Positions 10,984-22,614 of a DNA stretch of 64,000 nucleotides are shown here, one piece after another. The notes under the pieces are model-generated. The model made no database searches. It saw only the letters and a program-made list of their open reading frames with translations, and had not been told where the DNA came from. The stretch is from NCBI GenBank assembly GCA_015039465.1, contig MU130357.1:254111-318110 (forward strand), in the 5' to 3' direction. The position numbers and the translations under genes were made by a program. The first letter of the stretch is position 1; each line of letters starts with the position of its first letter. Source of the stretch: Phlegmacium glaucopus. Its lineage: Eukaryota > Basidiomycota > Agaricomycetes > Agaricales > Cortinariaceae.

Positions 10984-11222
10984 TCCACTGAACAGATTAC
11001 AAATACTTCGATTAAATCTCAATAAATCACAGAAGGCCCATCCAGACCTCATTAATGGGGCCTTAAGTAAGGACTGGGACCTAATACTAATACAGGAGCC
11101 TTATCTCACTCTTCTCAGCCATGTACAAATACCGAATGGTTTCACAGGCATCTTTCCTCAAGACCAGCTAGCAAATCCAGAAGATGTTGTCAGATCAGTC
11201 ATTTGGGTAAACAGTGGTGATA
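10984..11222 (+). pseudogene. LINE ORF2 start: AP endonuclease N-terminal fragment
   Basis: Reads LRLNLNKSQKAHPDLINGAL and DLILIQEPYLT, i.e. the Asn and Glu metal-binding strands of the LINE AP-like endonuclease, then IPNGFTGIFPQDQ and VIWVNSGD. The frame stops at the insertion beginning near 11223 and resumes at 12954. Confidence 0.8.
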
Positions 11223-12953
11223 TGATTTAAATCTGCATAAGCATGGTTTTTGCAATTTTTATCTATTATTTCAGCATAAATATTAATTAATGCACCAATA
11301 ACTGGTTAATACAACTGATAATAAACAAGGGAATCAGAGTTGTCTACCCTACAACTGCTGATTAGACCTATTACTGTGTGACTTAAATGCATTGTGAGGA
11401 ATAGTTTCCGGGTGCGAGTATATAGGGGGGAGTTGACTCCATCAACTCTAATGTTCCGAATTTGTTGTTTTATTATTTCTTGATATTGGTTATGTTTTTC
11501 TTGTTATTGGTTATATTTTTTTTTTTGTTGTTGTTATATGTTATATGTTATATGTTCTCCTCTTATACTACAATATAACTACAGCTTTTTATACCTTTAG
11601 TTTGTAGTACTGTGTTTTGAAAATGGATATATGGGAATCTAAGATCCGAGAACAAAAACGGAGAGGTAACAAATTTGTATGTAAGAATGGACTGTGTAAT
11701 TTTGGAGTAATTTCCAAAAGGGGAATGAATTTGAAATTGATAAAATAGGAAACGTACGAATTTGGAAAATGTAACGCGGTGCGAAATTCCGTATGTGATA
11801 TAATGAATTTGAAATTATGAAAATAGTAATAATTCGAGGTAGGGAGAATCCCTCCTCACAGCATATAGTTAATAAGTGTGGTCAATAGACTATCATTTGT
11901 TACACTACAAATTGCATGTCTGGATTAAAACCAATAAATCCATGAAAATCCTTATAGACTTGGCACAGGAAAAGTTAAATAAACAATATTGGGTTAGCAA
12001 ATGTCATGGGGTGTGATTGTGGAGCAACAGAATATTATTAATAAATATTCAGGGGAAGGTTGGTGCCCTAGCAACAGTGGAAGCAGAGTAACCAAGATAG
12101 TGGAACCATGTGATTGTGTGGGAATCATGATGATTAAGGATAGGGGGAGTGCTGAACAATCATAAAGATTGTTTCCAGGCACAATAGGCACAGTTCCCAC
12201 CAAGAGGGGTGGAAACTACCTAAAATTAGGAACATGGGGCTAAAAATAGAACAACCCCTATGTTTCCAGGAACAATGAGTGCACATGGTGCCAGAACCAA
12301 AGTAAGGGTACCAGGAACCAGTATATCTATTTTTGGACATTATCTATTTTTAAGTATCTCAAATGTATAAAATACCTCCCAGGGTTTGTAAATAGTCAGA
12401 AAATTGGATTCTTTCTTTCCCCCCCTCATTTGCAACCTAGTACAGCTCACTGTCTTAGACATTGAGCAAGAACACTTGTCTTTGAGTAGTGGACTTGAAA
12501 ATAAATCAGTTTCTCAGAGTTGTTTGACTTGTTGCAATAATTGTTGAATTGTTGTAAAAGTTGTTGTTGTGTTGTGTTAAAGTCATAGCAGAAGTTTGAG
12601 TCTTTTTGTGTATGCAATTGTGTTGAAGTTGTAACAAAGTCTTGGACTTTTGTGTACACAAATTGTAAATCAATCAGTAAAGTCTTAGGAATTCTTTGAC
12701 TGGTTGTTGGTGCAAGCCATAAATTGCAAAACCACTTAAAAGTTTGATCATCCTTCAATTGATCCAAATTATTGTTGTTGTTGTGTGTATTAGTTGAAGT
12801 GAATTTCAAAATCTTGGAAAGGTTATACTTTCTAGAAAACCCAACTTGCATTATTAAGATTGTATAAAGTATTGATTGAGTTATTGTTTTGAGTAGAGAT
12901 TTTTATAATCTTGAAAATACACCTTTTCTCAACAACCTCTGTGCAGTTACATC
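11223..12953. mobile_element. LTR-like insertion in LINE ORF2, type uncertain
   Basis: An AT-rich non-coding block that splits the endonuclease frame; a joined frame needs removal of roughly this span. It has a TATA-like GTATAAAATACC near 12368 and a stretch near 12817-12850 (GGTTATACTTTCTAGAAAAC) that resembles 61977-62008 in the 1.6-kb solo LTR at 60642. A clear target duplication was not found, so boundaries are approximate to a few bases. It contains a separate solo LTR (11393-11860). Confidence 0.5.
11393..11860. repeat. Solo LTR nested in the 11223-12953 insert
   Basis: 468 bp with ends TGTGAGGAATAG...CCCTCCTCACA flanked by GCAT at 11389-11392 and 11861-11864. Contains GAGTATATAGGGG as TATA-like sequence and no ORF. 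Confidence 0.75.
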
Positions 12954-13204
12954 AGCGGCCTTTCTACAAACTCATAGAAAGCCCTGAATATACCAGACAA
13001 CAACAACCTCACCAGTATTCAAATCAACACAGGTAACAGCAAGATTTCAATTATCAACATTTACAACGACTGTACCCATTCTCATATGCTTATGCAGCTG
13101 TGTCAGTACATGCAGATGGAGCACCTTAATCTAGGAGGGAGAGTTTATGATCACGTTCTGTGGTGTGGCCACTTCAACAGGCATCACCCCCTCTGGGATG
13201 ATGA
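12954..13204 (+). pseudogene. LINE ORF2 endonuclease, middle fragment
   Basis: Continues the AP endonuclease: ISGLSTNS, then a TAG where Trp is usual in this family, KALNIPDNNNL, SIINIYNDCTHSHML and LWCGHFNRHHPLWDD. The usual GDFN metal-site motif reads GHFN. The copia element at 13205 cuts the frame; only nine more LINE bases (20930-20938) follow it. The RT half of the LINE is absent from the window. Confidence 0.75.
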
Positions 13205-13514
13205 TGTTGAGGTATTACAAGTTTATCTCATTCATTTATCTTAGTATATATATATCTTATCTCTTTTCCATTTTGTTTCCCTGAATGCATTATGTAATTG
13301 CATTCACTTATATGTATCATCTTTTTAGTTAGTAGTTTCAACTTCTTATATGAAGTTGAGACTGTGAGTAGTTTTATTTTACATACAAAATTCCTTACTA
13401 AAAGCTCCTAGATATCTCATATATTTCTAGGTACTTAATTACACCAAACTTCTTATATGAAGTTGAGACTATATCTCATATATTTCTAGTTCCAGCTGCA
13501 AAATACTTCTAACA
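13205..13514 (+). repeat. 5' LTR of copia element
   Basis: 310 bp. It is about 55 bp longer than the 3' LTR because a segment containing CTTCTTATATGAAGTTGAGACT is duplicated inside it. Confidence 0.85.
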
Positions 13515-13529
13515 GGTTATGGGCCCCGG
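13515..13529 (+). promoter_or_regulatory. Copia primer binding site, GGTTATGGGCCC type
   Basis: GGTTATGGGCCCCGG follows the 5' LTR directly. From known biology, GGTTATGGGCCC is the site in Drosophila copia that pairs with an internal half of initiator Met tRNA rather than its 3' CCA end. Confidence 0.65.
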
Positions 13530-14460
13530 CACTGCTATGTCCACTAACAAATCCATTTCCGACTCTTCCAGCCTTACAGTGCCTAAACTCCATGATGACG
13601 GAAGTGATTGGTCTGATTACCTACCCAGGATACAAAGAGCTATGGGTTCAAAAGGACTCTGGAGACACATAGAAGGGACAGCAGTAGTGCCCAAGCCATT
13701 TACGTTGCTTAACAGAGTACCTGTCTTGGAAGATGGCAAAACAAAAGCTAATGAGGAACAGATTGAAACAAAAGAGATTAGATTGGTCAAATTTGAAAAA
13801 CGAGAGTACATGGCCCAACACATCATCCTATCCACCACCTCGACACGTCTTGGAGCTAAAATAAAGAACCTAATGACTGCAAAAGAGATGTGGGAATTAG
13901 TCAAAGCAGATGCCAGGACGAAAAGCACATTGTACTTACTGGTTAATACTGGATGCCGAAAACCAAATTGCCAGCATGAAGCTTAGCGACAATGATGATC
14001 CAAAAATCCATCTCGCTGAGCTAAAACAGCACTTCCAAATCATGCTACAACGCCGTGACAATCTCATATCTATGGGTTCAACATTATCCAACTCGCAATT
14101 TAACACAATCATCATGACTCCCTTACCTGAATCATATTGTCCAACCCTCCAAACCATTACTGCAGCCGAACGAACAAATTCCGCTCTTGGTACATCATCA
14201 AATTGAATGAAAGCCAATGACCTGATTGCCTTCTTTATTGAAGAAGCCCAACATCGAGTAATTAAAGACGAATGATCAAAATATGCTGAATCAGCTCCTG
14301 CAGTCAACTCAAAAAGGTCTGGAAAGGGTTGTTGTAGGCCAGGAAACAAACCTGAAAGGTCGCAAAATGCAGATCCTGATGAGTGGCAGAAAACCTGGCC
14401 ACACTCAGCCAAACTGCTGGTCTAAGGGTGGTGGCAAAGAAGGACAGGGACCGCTATTGT
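13519..14460 (+). pseudogene. Copia gag (broken)
   Basis: Starts MGPGTAMSTNKS and shows the copia gag landmarks PKLHDDGSDWSDYLPRIQRA, AMGSKGLWRHIEGTA and MTAKEMWELVKADA. A frameshift near 13930 moves the frame (continuing ENQIASMKLSDNDDPKIHL), and stops occur at about 14204 and 14273. A degraded knuckle region precedes repeat X. Confidence 0.8.
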
Positions 14461-15762
14461 GCACCAATACTGATTGGTAGCGTGAGAAGAAAGCTTAAAA
14501 GTTGCCATCATGAAAATAAGCAGACTTTGAATTCACTTACCTATTTTGGAAGCGGCCCTGAATCGTGTTCCTGGTCAACAAATCATTTGTTCAATGATAT
14601 CATCCTCATCACTCATCTTATTTGCAATGTCTCACACTATGCTGTCTATTGTTTACACTATCGACATGCTCCTAAGCATCTACCATCCATTTGTTCCTTG
14701 GCTAGTGACCCAGCAAAGTGATCAATCTACCATTTGCATCGGTCATCGGCTCGTGTTTGATCATATCTTTGGTCCATCATTTCAAGAACAGCCCCTTTAT
14801 GGATGCATCAGCCACATCTCCCATTATGTCAGAGGCTTTGTCATTGTTGTTGTGGCTATGGACCCACAAGTTTTCACTTCAGCCATCTATCTTGCCATCC
14901 CTCGCTCTTGGATCTCACTCAGTCCCCTATCCTCAATTATCTACCTCTTATCTTATCATTCACTGCCAAAACCATCATTCACGCGGTACATAAAGCCTTC
15001 CCACCCTCTTTATGACAACTTAGGAAGTCCAGGAGGATCACGACTAAGCAGGAATTGCAGATGAATCAGCAGCAGAGGATTATTCTCGCAGAGTGTCAAG
15101 TGTTATCAAGGCTGCGCGACATGGGACTATGGGCAAGTAGTGTTTTCTTGGGAACAAGGCTGCGCCTTTCAAGTGTTGACTCAGGACCTTTCACATTTTT
15201 GACATGACCACATGCCTATGGAGTTGATATATTTTTGCTATTGGACTATGTACACTGCCTTCTTTTCTTTTCCCTCGCACTTCAACACTCTACAGATTTT
15301 TTTATTGTTCCTTCTTCTTTTCCATTGTTCTTTTCTTCTCGCAGCTGTCCTCTCTTCATCATTCTCCCTTTGACAGTGTGTACTTCTTTCTTTTTATTGT
15401 TCTACATTGCCTCATCCTTAGGGTATAAATACTGCTCTTTTGTATCAGGATAGGTAGTTTCTCCCAATTCATTCTTACTCCCCAACAGTCATCTTCTCAG
15501 TGGAATTCCAGTGAATTTCTCCCTCTAAGTTTGCTTTTCAGTCCTTTACTGTCAACCTACTGTCAACTGCTATAGTCTTACTGAAGACTCTTTCTCATTC
15601 ATCCTCATCCTTCTCTTCTCTATTCTTTCCCCCCTATCTCTGTGTGTTACAAGTCTAAGGCTAAGCCTTCCCTAAATGAATAACAGGGAGTCTCTTGACC
15701 TAACGACTGGTCCACTGCTCTCTGGTTAGTGTTATATAACAACACACACAACAATTTATAAC
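14461..15762 (+). mobile_element. Repeat X copy 1 (LTR-retrotransposon 3' part, inferred)
   Basis: About 1.3 kb, from GCACCAATACTGATTGG to ACAATTTATAAC. The right half looks like an LTR (promoter-like GGGTATAAATACTG at 15419, polypyrimidine tracts); the left half has open frames of about 130 codons (for example MLLSIYHPFVPWLV) that I do not recognise. It reappears inverted at 16157-17499 and, 5' shortened, at 59262-60501. Confidence 0.65.
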
Positions 15763-15789
15763 CATGACAGAGGAAACCTAAAAGGAATG

Positions 15790-16156
15790 AGTCAGCAGTG
15801 GTAGCAACCCAAGAAAAAGACAAGCTATTCGCGTTCACTTGTACCTCTGACTACACAGCCCTCGTGAATGACCTGAAAATCCCAAAATTGAGGCTAGGTG
15901 GATGTGTTGACAGCAGCGTGAGCACCATTTACTGCCCAGATCATTCCAAATTCCAAAATTACCATCCTATCAATGAGGATATAACCACAGCTGATGGTCG
16001 AACCTTGAAGGCACTCAGAACTGGGGATCTACATATAGAGCTACCAAATGGGTCAAAACAAACTGATTTCACATTCAACGATGCTATATACGCACCTGAT
16101 ATGGCCTTCACCCTAATTTCGGTCTCGAAACTTGACAAAGCTGACTATACTGTCAC
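15790..16156 (+). pseudogene. Copia protease segment with altered active site
   Basis: Reads EKDKLFAFTCTSDYTALVND, then GGCVDSSVSTIYCPDH where copia proteases have DSGAS, then FNDAIYAPDMAFTLISVSKL. The Gly and Ala codons of the active-site loop appear changed by G-to-A and C-to-T at CpG (15909-15920). Flanked on both sides by inverted X copies. Confidence 0.75.
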
Positions 16157-17499
16157 GTTATAAATCATTGTTGTTGTTGTATATAAACACCAACCAGAGA
16201 GCAGTGGACCAGACCTTAGGTCAAGAGACTCCCTGTTGTTCGTTTAGGGAAGGTATAACCTTGACTTTTAACACACAGAGGTAAGGGGAAAGATTAGAGA
16301 AGAGAAGGAGGAGGATGAAGGTCTTGGAAGATGAATGAGGTATAAGACGAGGATGAGGATGAGCAAGAGAGAGTCTTCAGTAAGACTATAGCAGTTGAGG
16401 GATAGGGGATAGATTGACAGTAAGGGGCAATAAAAGCGAACTTAAGGGAGGAATTCACTGGAATTCCACTGAGATGATGAAAGTGGGGGGGAAAGAATGA
16501 ATTGAACTGAACTACCTATCCTGGTACAAAAGAGCAGTATTTATACCTAAGGATGAGGCTATGTAAAACAATAAAAAGAAACAAAGTACGCGCTGTCAAA
16601 GGAAGAAAGATAAAGAGAGGACAGCTGCGAGAAGAAAAGAACAATGGAAAAGAAAAGGAACAGTAAAATAATCTGTAAAGTGTCAAAGTGCGAGAGAAAA
16701 GAAAGGAAGGCAGTGTACATAGTCCAATAGCAAAAATATATTGACACCATAGGCGTGTGGTCATGTCAAAATATGAAAGGTCCTGAGTCAACACTTGAAA
16801 GGCGCAGCCTTGTTCCCGAGAAAAACACTACTTGCCCATGGTCCCATGTCGCGCAGCCTTGATAACACTTGACACTCTGCGAGAATAATCCTCTGCTGCT
16901 GATTCATCTGCAATTCCTGCTTAGTCGTGATCCTCCTGGACTTCCTAAATTGTCATAAAGAGGGTGGGAAGGCTTCAGGTACCGCATGAATGATGGTTTT
17001 GGCAGTGAATGATAAGATAAGAGGTACATCAGCAAACTTGGGGCCGGCTTACCGGCACCGGACAGCACCAGACAGCACCATAGAACCATAGAAAAGGTTC
17101 TTTTGTTTATAGTGCTGTCAAAGCCTTTGACATAATGGGAGATGTAGCTGATGCGTCCATAAACGGGCCGTTCTTGAAATGATGGACCAAAGATACGATC
17201 AAACGCGAGCCGATGACCGATGCGAATAGTAGATTGATCGCTTTGTTGTATCACTAGCCAAGGGACAAACGGATGGTAGATGTTAAGGAGCATGTCGATA
17301 GTGTAAATGATAGACAACATAGTGGAAGACATTGAGGATATGATGAGCGATGAGGATGTTATCGTTGAACGAATGGTTTTGTTGACCAGGAACGCGATTC
17401 AGGGCCGCTTCCAAAATAGGTAAGCAAATTCAAAGTCCGCTTATTTTCATGATGGCGACTTTTAAGCTTTCTTCTCACACTACCAATCAGTATTGGTGC
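16157..17499 (-). mobile_element. Repeat X copy 2, inverted, carrying a fragment of element C
   Basis: Reverse complement of 14461-15762. A span of about 120 bp of X is replaced by 93 bp of element C (17027-17119), joined at GGTA|CATCAGC. Confidence 0.7.
17027..17119 (+). repeat. Fragment of element C, identical to 27014-27106
   Basis: Begins CATCAGCAAACTTGGGGCC and ends TTATAGTGCTGTC. By eye all 93 bases match the left end of the 1.16-kb element at 27014. Preceded by TA as in the full copy; the remainder of C is missing. Confidence 0.85.
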
Positions 17500-18813
17500 G
17501 CGACAATGTTTGCCAAAAGGATGTGCTTGATTAAAAATCCTACTGGAAAAACCATAGCCACCATTCCACATTCTGAGGGGCTGTACAGGATTGGGAAACC
17601 TGAAGGGGTGAAAGAACCAAATCAAGCCAATTCCGCTTCTGTCAAAATGTCCATCAGCAAAGCACATCAAAAATTAGGTCATATTTCCCACTCAGCTATC
17701 AAACATGTGATATCAAAGGGGCATATTCTCGGAATAGATCTCAACCAGGAATCTAAACCAGAATTCTGTGAAGCCTGTGCAAAAGCGAAGTCAATAAATC
17801 AACCTTTCCCAAAAGAGTCACATACCAGGGCTACAAAATTTGGTGAAAGAGTCCACTGGGACCTCTGGGGGCCAGCTACAGTTAGAAGTCTTAGCGGAAA
17901 TCATTATGTAGCTGCCAGGATTGATGATGCGACTTGCGAAACAGCTCTCTATTTTCAACAAAAGAAAAGTCAGACCCTTGATTCATATAGAGAAGACGAA
18001 GCCTTAATTGAGACCCAAACTGGAAACTGAATAAAGGTTATGCGTTGCAATCGAGGGGGAGAATTTATGTCGAACAAATTCACTAGTCATCACAAAAAGA
18101 AAGGAACAGTTCACGAATTCACTGTCCATGACTCACCTCCTCAAAACGGCATATCCGAACATGGCATGCAAACAAGAGCTGAAAGAGCTTGAGCCCTTCT
18201 ATTAGCTTCTGGTTTACCATGGTTTCTATGGGAAGAGGCAATGAAGCACACTACATGGCTCCAAAACCGAACACCAGCTTGTGCACTTGATGGCAAAACA
18301 CCCTACAAAATGACGCACAAAAAGAAACCTTACCTAAATGGGCTACAAGAATTTGGAGCAGCTGCCTACATCAAGGATTTAAAGGCCGGAAAGTTAGATG
18401 CTCATGCAAATCTTGTTAGATTCATTGGATATGATTCCAAATCCAAAGGTTATCACATCTATTGGCCAAATAAGCACTCAATATCGGTCAAACAGAACAT
18501 TGTGTTCAATGAAAAAGACATACTTACCAAACAAGATGTTGTCATTACTTCTGGGAACTATCTGGCTGAGGGGGAGAGGGATAAGGTCATCCAGGCTCCA
18601 GTAACTGTCAATCAGTCAGAAGATAATCACGATCCACAAAACGAAGCTGAAATAAACCATCATCAAATGGATCAAGATGACTTACATGACAAAAACGAAC
18701 CTTCAAGTTCAGTCCCATTCCCACAAATGCCTGAAATCTTGCATGAGTCACAATGCGATGACGCAGACAAATCCAGTGAACGTTCAGACTATGGACAAGG
18801 CCAGCGGCCATGA
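17500..18813 (+). pseudogene. Copia integrase (broken)
   Basis: The GAG-pre-integrase zinc site is visible (HQKLGHISHSAIKH ... FCEACAKAK). Core motifs are VHWDLWGPA (first Asp), CNRGGEFMS where DRGGEF is usual (second Asp replaced by Asn, codon 18049-18051), and PPQNGISEHGMQTRAERA (Glu retained). Stops occur at 18028 and at 18190 (TGA in place of an expected Arg codon). The C-terminal spacer 18241-18813 is open and ends in a Ser/Asp-rich stretch. Confidence 0.8.
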
Positions 18814-18837
18814 AAACCTCGCGGAGCCTATAAGGCT

Positions 18838-19700
18838 ATGAACAAAGGCACATTAGCAGCAATGGCAGCATATGAAGACCTAGATGATGAAGAAAACATC
18901 AGAAATTACATCACGGAAGATAACAAGGACTTACTCTGTGATTCACCTCCTAATTTCACAATAATTGGAAATATGGGAAACAAACCACCATCTATGGACA
19001 AAGCGCTTCATGGTCCTGATGCCAAAGAGTGGCAAGCTGCCCTTGACTACAAAATCAGTCAACTCGAAAAGCTAGGTACATGGGTAATTAAAGATTTACC
19101 TCAAGGCCATACTGCTATACCTTGCCAAGAGGTACTTCGCCACAAGTGTGGACCTGACGGAGAAATCCAAAGCTATCAAGTCCGAATAGTAGCTGGTGGA
19201 CACAAACAAGTTGAAGGGATCAATTATACTGAAACATTTTTGGCCACTGCGAAAATGCCAACCGTTCGGGTGGTCCTAACAAACACAGCAGTTCAAGATT
19301 GGGAAATTGAACATGTTGACGTCAAAAGCGCTTACCTCAATGCCCCATTAAAGGAAACTATATATATGAAACCCCCAAGAGGAGTCCTAAAACCAGGGCA
19401 AGAGGGCAAAGTGTGCCATTTGTTGAAAGGTCTATATGGCCTGAAACAGGCAGGTAGAGGGTGGTACCAAGAAATGAGTAAAGTTTTTGTAAATGAGTTG
19501 GGATTCAAGAAATTGGCTATCGATCATTCAGTTTTCTATTGACGATCAGGCGACAAACATACCATTGTAGCCGTAGTGACTGACAACATGGCAGTAACCT
19601 CGAAACGAAAACTCAATGCCAAAAAATTCAAATCTGAAATTTGTAAGTGATGGGAAATCACTGATCACGGCAAAATACGGTGGTTCCTTGGATACAAAAT
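18838..19700 (+). pseudogene. Copia reverse transcriptase, catalytically damaged
   Basis: Open from 18838 to 19542 with copia RT landmarks DAKEWQAALDYKISQLEKLG, RIVAGGHKQVEGINYTETF, EIEHVDVKSAYLNAPLKETI and LLKGLYGLKQAGRGWYQEM. Beyond a TGA at 19540 the YVDDM motif reads VTDNM (codons 19582-19587 GAC AAC), and further stops follow. Confidence 0.85.
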
Positions 19701-19758
19701 CAGATGCAATTGAAAAGAACAAACTATATCTATAAATCAACAAGCATATATAAAAGCA

Positions 19759-20505
19759 ATGGTAGAAAAATTCCAACTCACCAATTCAAAGCCGGTTTCG
19801 ACCCCTATGGAGCTGGGAGCTCACTATACGAAAGATCAATCACCTTCAACACCAAATCAAGCTTTACAAATGAGGGGCATACCTTATGCTGAAGCAATAG
19901 GATGCGTTCTATGGCTGGTTGTTGTTTTGAGACCTGATGCGGCCTTCGTAGTTGGTATTTTGTCCCAATTTATACAAAATCCCGGAAAAGTCCACTGGGA
20001 GGCGCTAAAACGAGTCATCAGTTACCTCGGACACACAAAAGACTTGTGGCTCATGATGGGTGGTACAAAAGGCCCAGTTGAAGGCTTTAGTGATGCCGAT
20101 TGGGCCAGCCAGAAAGATCGGCACTCAATATCTGGTTATTCTTTCCATATCGGGTGTGGAGCAGTTTCCTGGAGCTCGAAGAAACAAAGCATTGTTGCAT
20201 TATCAAGTACTGAAGCAGAGTACGTAGCACAGACACATGCAGCCAAGGAAGCACTGTGGCTTTGTGCTATCCTCGAAGAATTTGGACGGCCAAAAAATCA
20301 ACCATTAAAAATGAACTGTGACAATCAGGGGGCAATAGCATTAGCAAAAGACAACAAATTTCACACAAGAACTAAACACATTGACCTACAATACCACTTC
20401 ATCCGTGAGGCCATCGAAGATGAAAAGATCAAAATTGAATACATACCTTCAAGTGAAAACATAGCAGACATCTTCATGAAGGCATTATCGAAGGAGAAGT
20501 TTTGA
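19759..20505 (+). pseudogene. Copia RNase H region
   Basis: A 248-codon open stretch: MVEKFQLTNSKPVSTPME, FSDADWASQKDRHSISGYSF, VSWSSKKQSIVALSSTEAEY, MNCDNQGAIALAKD and RTKHIDLQYHFIREA are the classical copia RNase H blocks, with the acidic residues retained. It ends about 170 bp before the 3' LTR. Its partner domains upstream are broken. Confidence 0.85.
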
Positions 20506-20663
20506 GCGTTCGTTGAATCACTTGGATTAAAGAGGATGGGAACAAAGGGCATTTGAAACCCAGTTATCAATACTCTTATTGTTTAATTGATCTGGTGATA
20601 AATGAAACGGCATGTTTTCTTATCACCTGATCACCATGTTGTGCCTGCATGCACTCGTTTAAC

Positions 20664-20674
20664 TCGAGGGGGAG
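20664..20674 (+). promoter_or_regulatory. Copia polypurine tract
   Basis: CGAGGGGGAG lies immediately before the 3' LTR start at 20675, the expected plus-strand primer position. Confidence 0.7.
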
Positions 20675-20929
20675 TGTTAAGGTATTACAAGTTTATCTTG
20701 TTCGTTTATCTTAGTATATATATATCTTATCTCTTTTCCATTTCATTTCATTTCCTGAATGCATTATGTAATCACATTCACTTATATGTATCATCTTTTT
20801 AGTTAGTAGTTTCAACTTCTTATACGAAGTTGAGACTGTGAGTAGTTTTATTTTACATACAAAATTCCTTACTAAAAGCTCCTAGATATCTCATATATTT
20901 CTAGTTCCAGCTGCAAAATAATTCTAACA
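20675..20929 (+). repeat. 3' LTR of copia element
   Basis: 255 bp, begins TGTTAAGGTATTAC and ends ATTCTAACA, matches 13205-13514 apart from substitutions and the 5' LTR duplication. Followed by target copy GATGA. Confidence 0.88.
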
Positions 20930-21167
20930 GATGAGGCACATCAGGAAAAATGATTTTGGCCCTAGGTAGCCTTGGGTAATTTGTTAGTATCACATCACTA
21001 CTCAGGACATCCCAGGACACCCCAGGACATCCTAGAGTAGCACAGGTAAAATTTGAGTGTTAGAGCCCATTCGGTAGCAAAATTAAAATTAAAATATTCA
21101 AGAATAGCCTAATCAAGTTTGGAGTGATGTCACACTGATTAGATAGATCAACTTGAGATCAACAGTT

Positions 21168-22490
21168 ATGACCGACTCCAGTGATGAAGATTATGAACAG
21201 CGTCAAGAGGCCATGCTCAAATATACTGCTGCTATCTCCTATGCTGCTGGTGCTGCTGCACTCGCTTATGCTCTCCCACTCTATGATAAAACTCCTTACC
21301 ATACATCAGCACTGACAGGAGCTGATTGGGTCTGTGAACTTCTCAATGGTCATCCGGAACGCATTCGCTCTGAACTCGGTGTGCACAAGGAAGTCTTCCA
21401 TAATCTGATCAAAGCTTTGCAAGAAGGTGGACTTCAATCATCTAAGCACGTCTCATTGGAAGAGCAGCTTGCAATATTCCTGTACACTTGTGTAACAGGC
21501 CTCTCCCTCCGTCATGTAAGTGAACAATTCCAGCGTGCAAATGAAACAACATCAAAGTAAGTTTTACTTTTGTGCCATTGGATTATTATTTGGACGACAC
21601 TGATATGGACCTTAGGTATTTCACCAAAATGCTCGTATTTTTTTCATCAGCTCCATTTTACACCCAACATGTTCGTCTACCTCCCATTGGAGCACCCACA
21701 CCACCCGAAATTCAAAACAATGTGAAGTTCTATCCATTCTTCAAGGATGCCCTCGGTGCGATTGATGGCACACACATCAACTGCAGTGCTACTGCCGAAA
21801 TGCGACAAGCCGCTCACAATCACAAAGGTGGTGTCACACAGAACTGCCTGGCCATCTGTGGCTTTGACATGACTTTTTACTACATATTTAGTGGGTGGGA
21901 TGGGTCAGCGGCAGATTCTACAATGTTCTATGATGCTCGTGTCACAGATCTGCACATTCCCCCAGGGAAGTACTACCTGGCAGATGCAGGATTCCCCATC
22001 TGTGAGGGACTTCTTATCCCAAAGCGGGGTGAGCGCTACCACCTCGCAGAGTGGGGTCGTGCTGCACAGAGGTGAGCTCACATTATTCAATTTATTGCAT
22101 TTTCTAATATTTTGCTGTAGACCTACAAACGCAAACGAGCTTTTCAACCTACATCATGCATCAGCACGCAATGTGATTGAACAAATCTTTGGGGTGTTGA
22201 AACGTCGTTTCCGCATCCTTGTATACCCAGCAGAAATCAACATGGATCTACAAGCACGCCTTCCCGCAGCTCTTGCTGCAATTCATAATTTTATCCGCAA
22301 TTACGACCCAGAGGAGCTTAATGACTTTACTGAAGCGGAGGACTTGGAACGAGGCTTTGTCTCAGGAGAGCTGGCGGCAGGGCAACCAGGGAGAGCTGAG
22401 AGAGAACAAGCAAATGAAAGGCGGGATGAAATTGCAAGTGCAATGTGGATGCAGTATCAAGCTGAGCTTCAGCGCAGAGGTGGTGCTTAA
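21168..22490 (+). CDS. Harbinger DDE transposase (DDE_Tnp_4 type), 3 exons, 404 aa
   Basis: Exons 21168-21556, 21616-22071 and 22121-22490 join through GT-AG introns of 59 and 49 nt into 1215 nt. An N-terminal helical region (residues 1-130, ending in LSLRHVSEQFQRANETT) is the usual helix-turn-helix-like part. The catalytic triad is visible: Asp in GAIDGTHINCS, Asp in YYLADAGFP, Glu in NVIEQIFGVLKRRFRIL. Transposases of this family cut and paste the element with 3-bp TWA-type duplications, consistent with TTA here. Start ATGACCGACTCC chosen as the first ATG in frame. No disabling lesion was found; the C-terminal tail is acidic then Gln/Arg-rich. Confidence 0.9.
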
Positions 22491-22614
22491 TGATACCATA
22501 TTTGTTGAATAAAATCCATGACTCAATCACACTTGCAAAAGACTATCATGAGCATAGTATTGAGCTAAATAGGTAATGGTTACAACAGGATACAGCATGG
22601 AAAAACTACAGAAT

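Larger units (their letters stand above)
13205..20929 (+). mobile_element. Copia-type LTR retrotransposon, degenerate
   Basis: LTRs at 13205-13514 and 20675-20929, TGTTRAGG...TTCTAACA ends, target duplication GATGA (13200-13204 and 20930-20934). The internal order is gag, protease, integrase, RT, RNase H, which defines copia. Two inverted copies of repeat X (14461-15762 and 16157-17499) sit either side of the protease. Many in-frame stops and lost catalytic residues. Confidence 0.9.
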
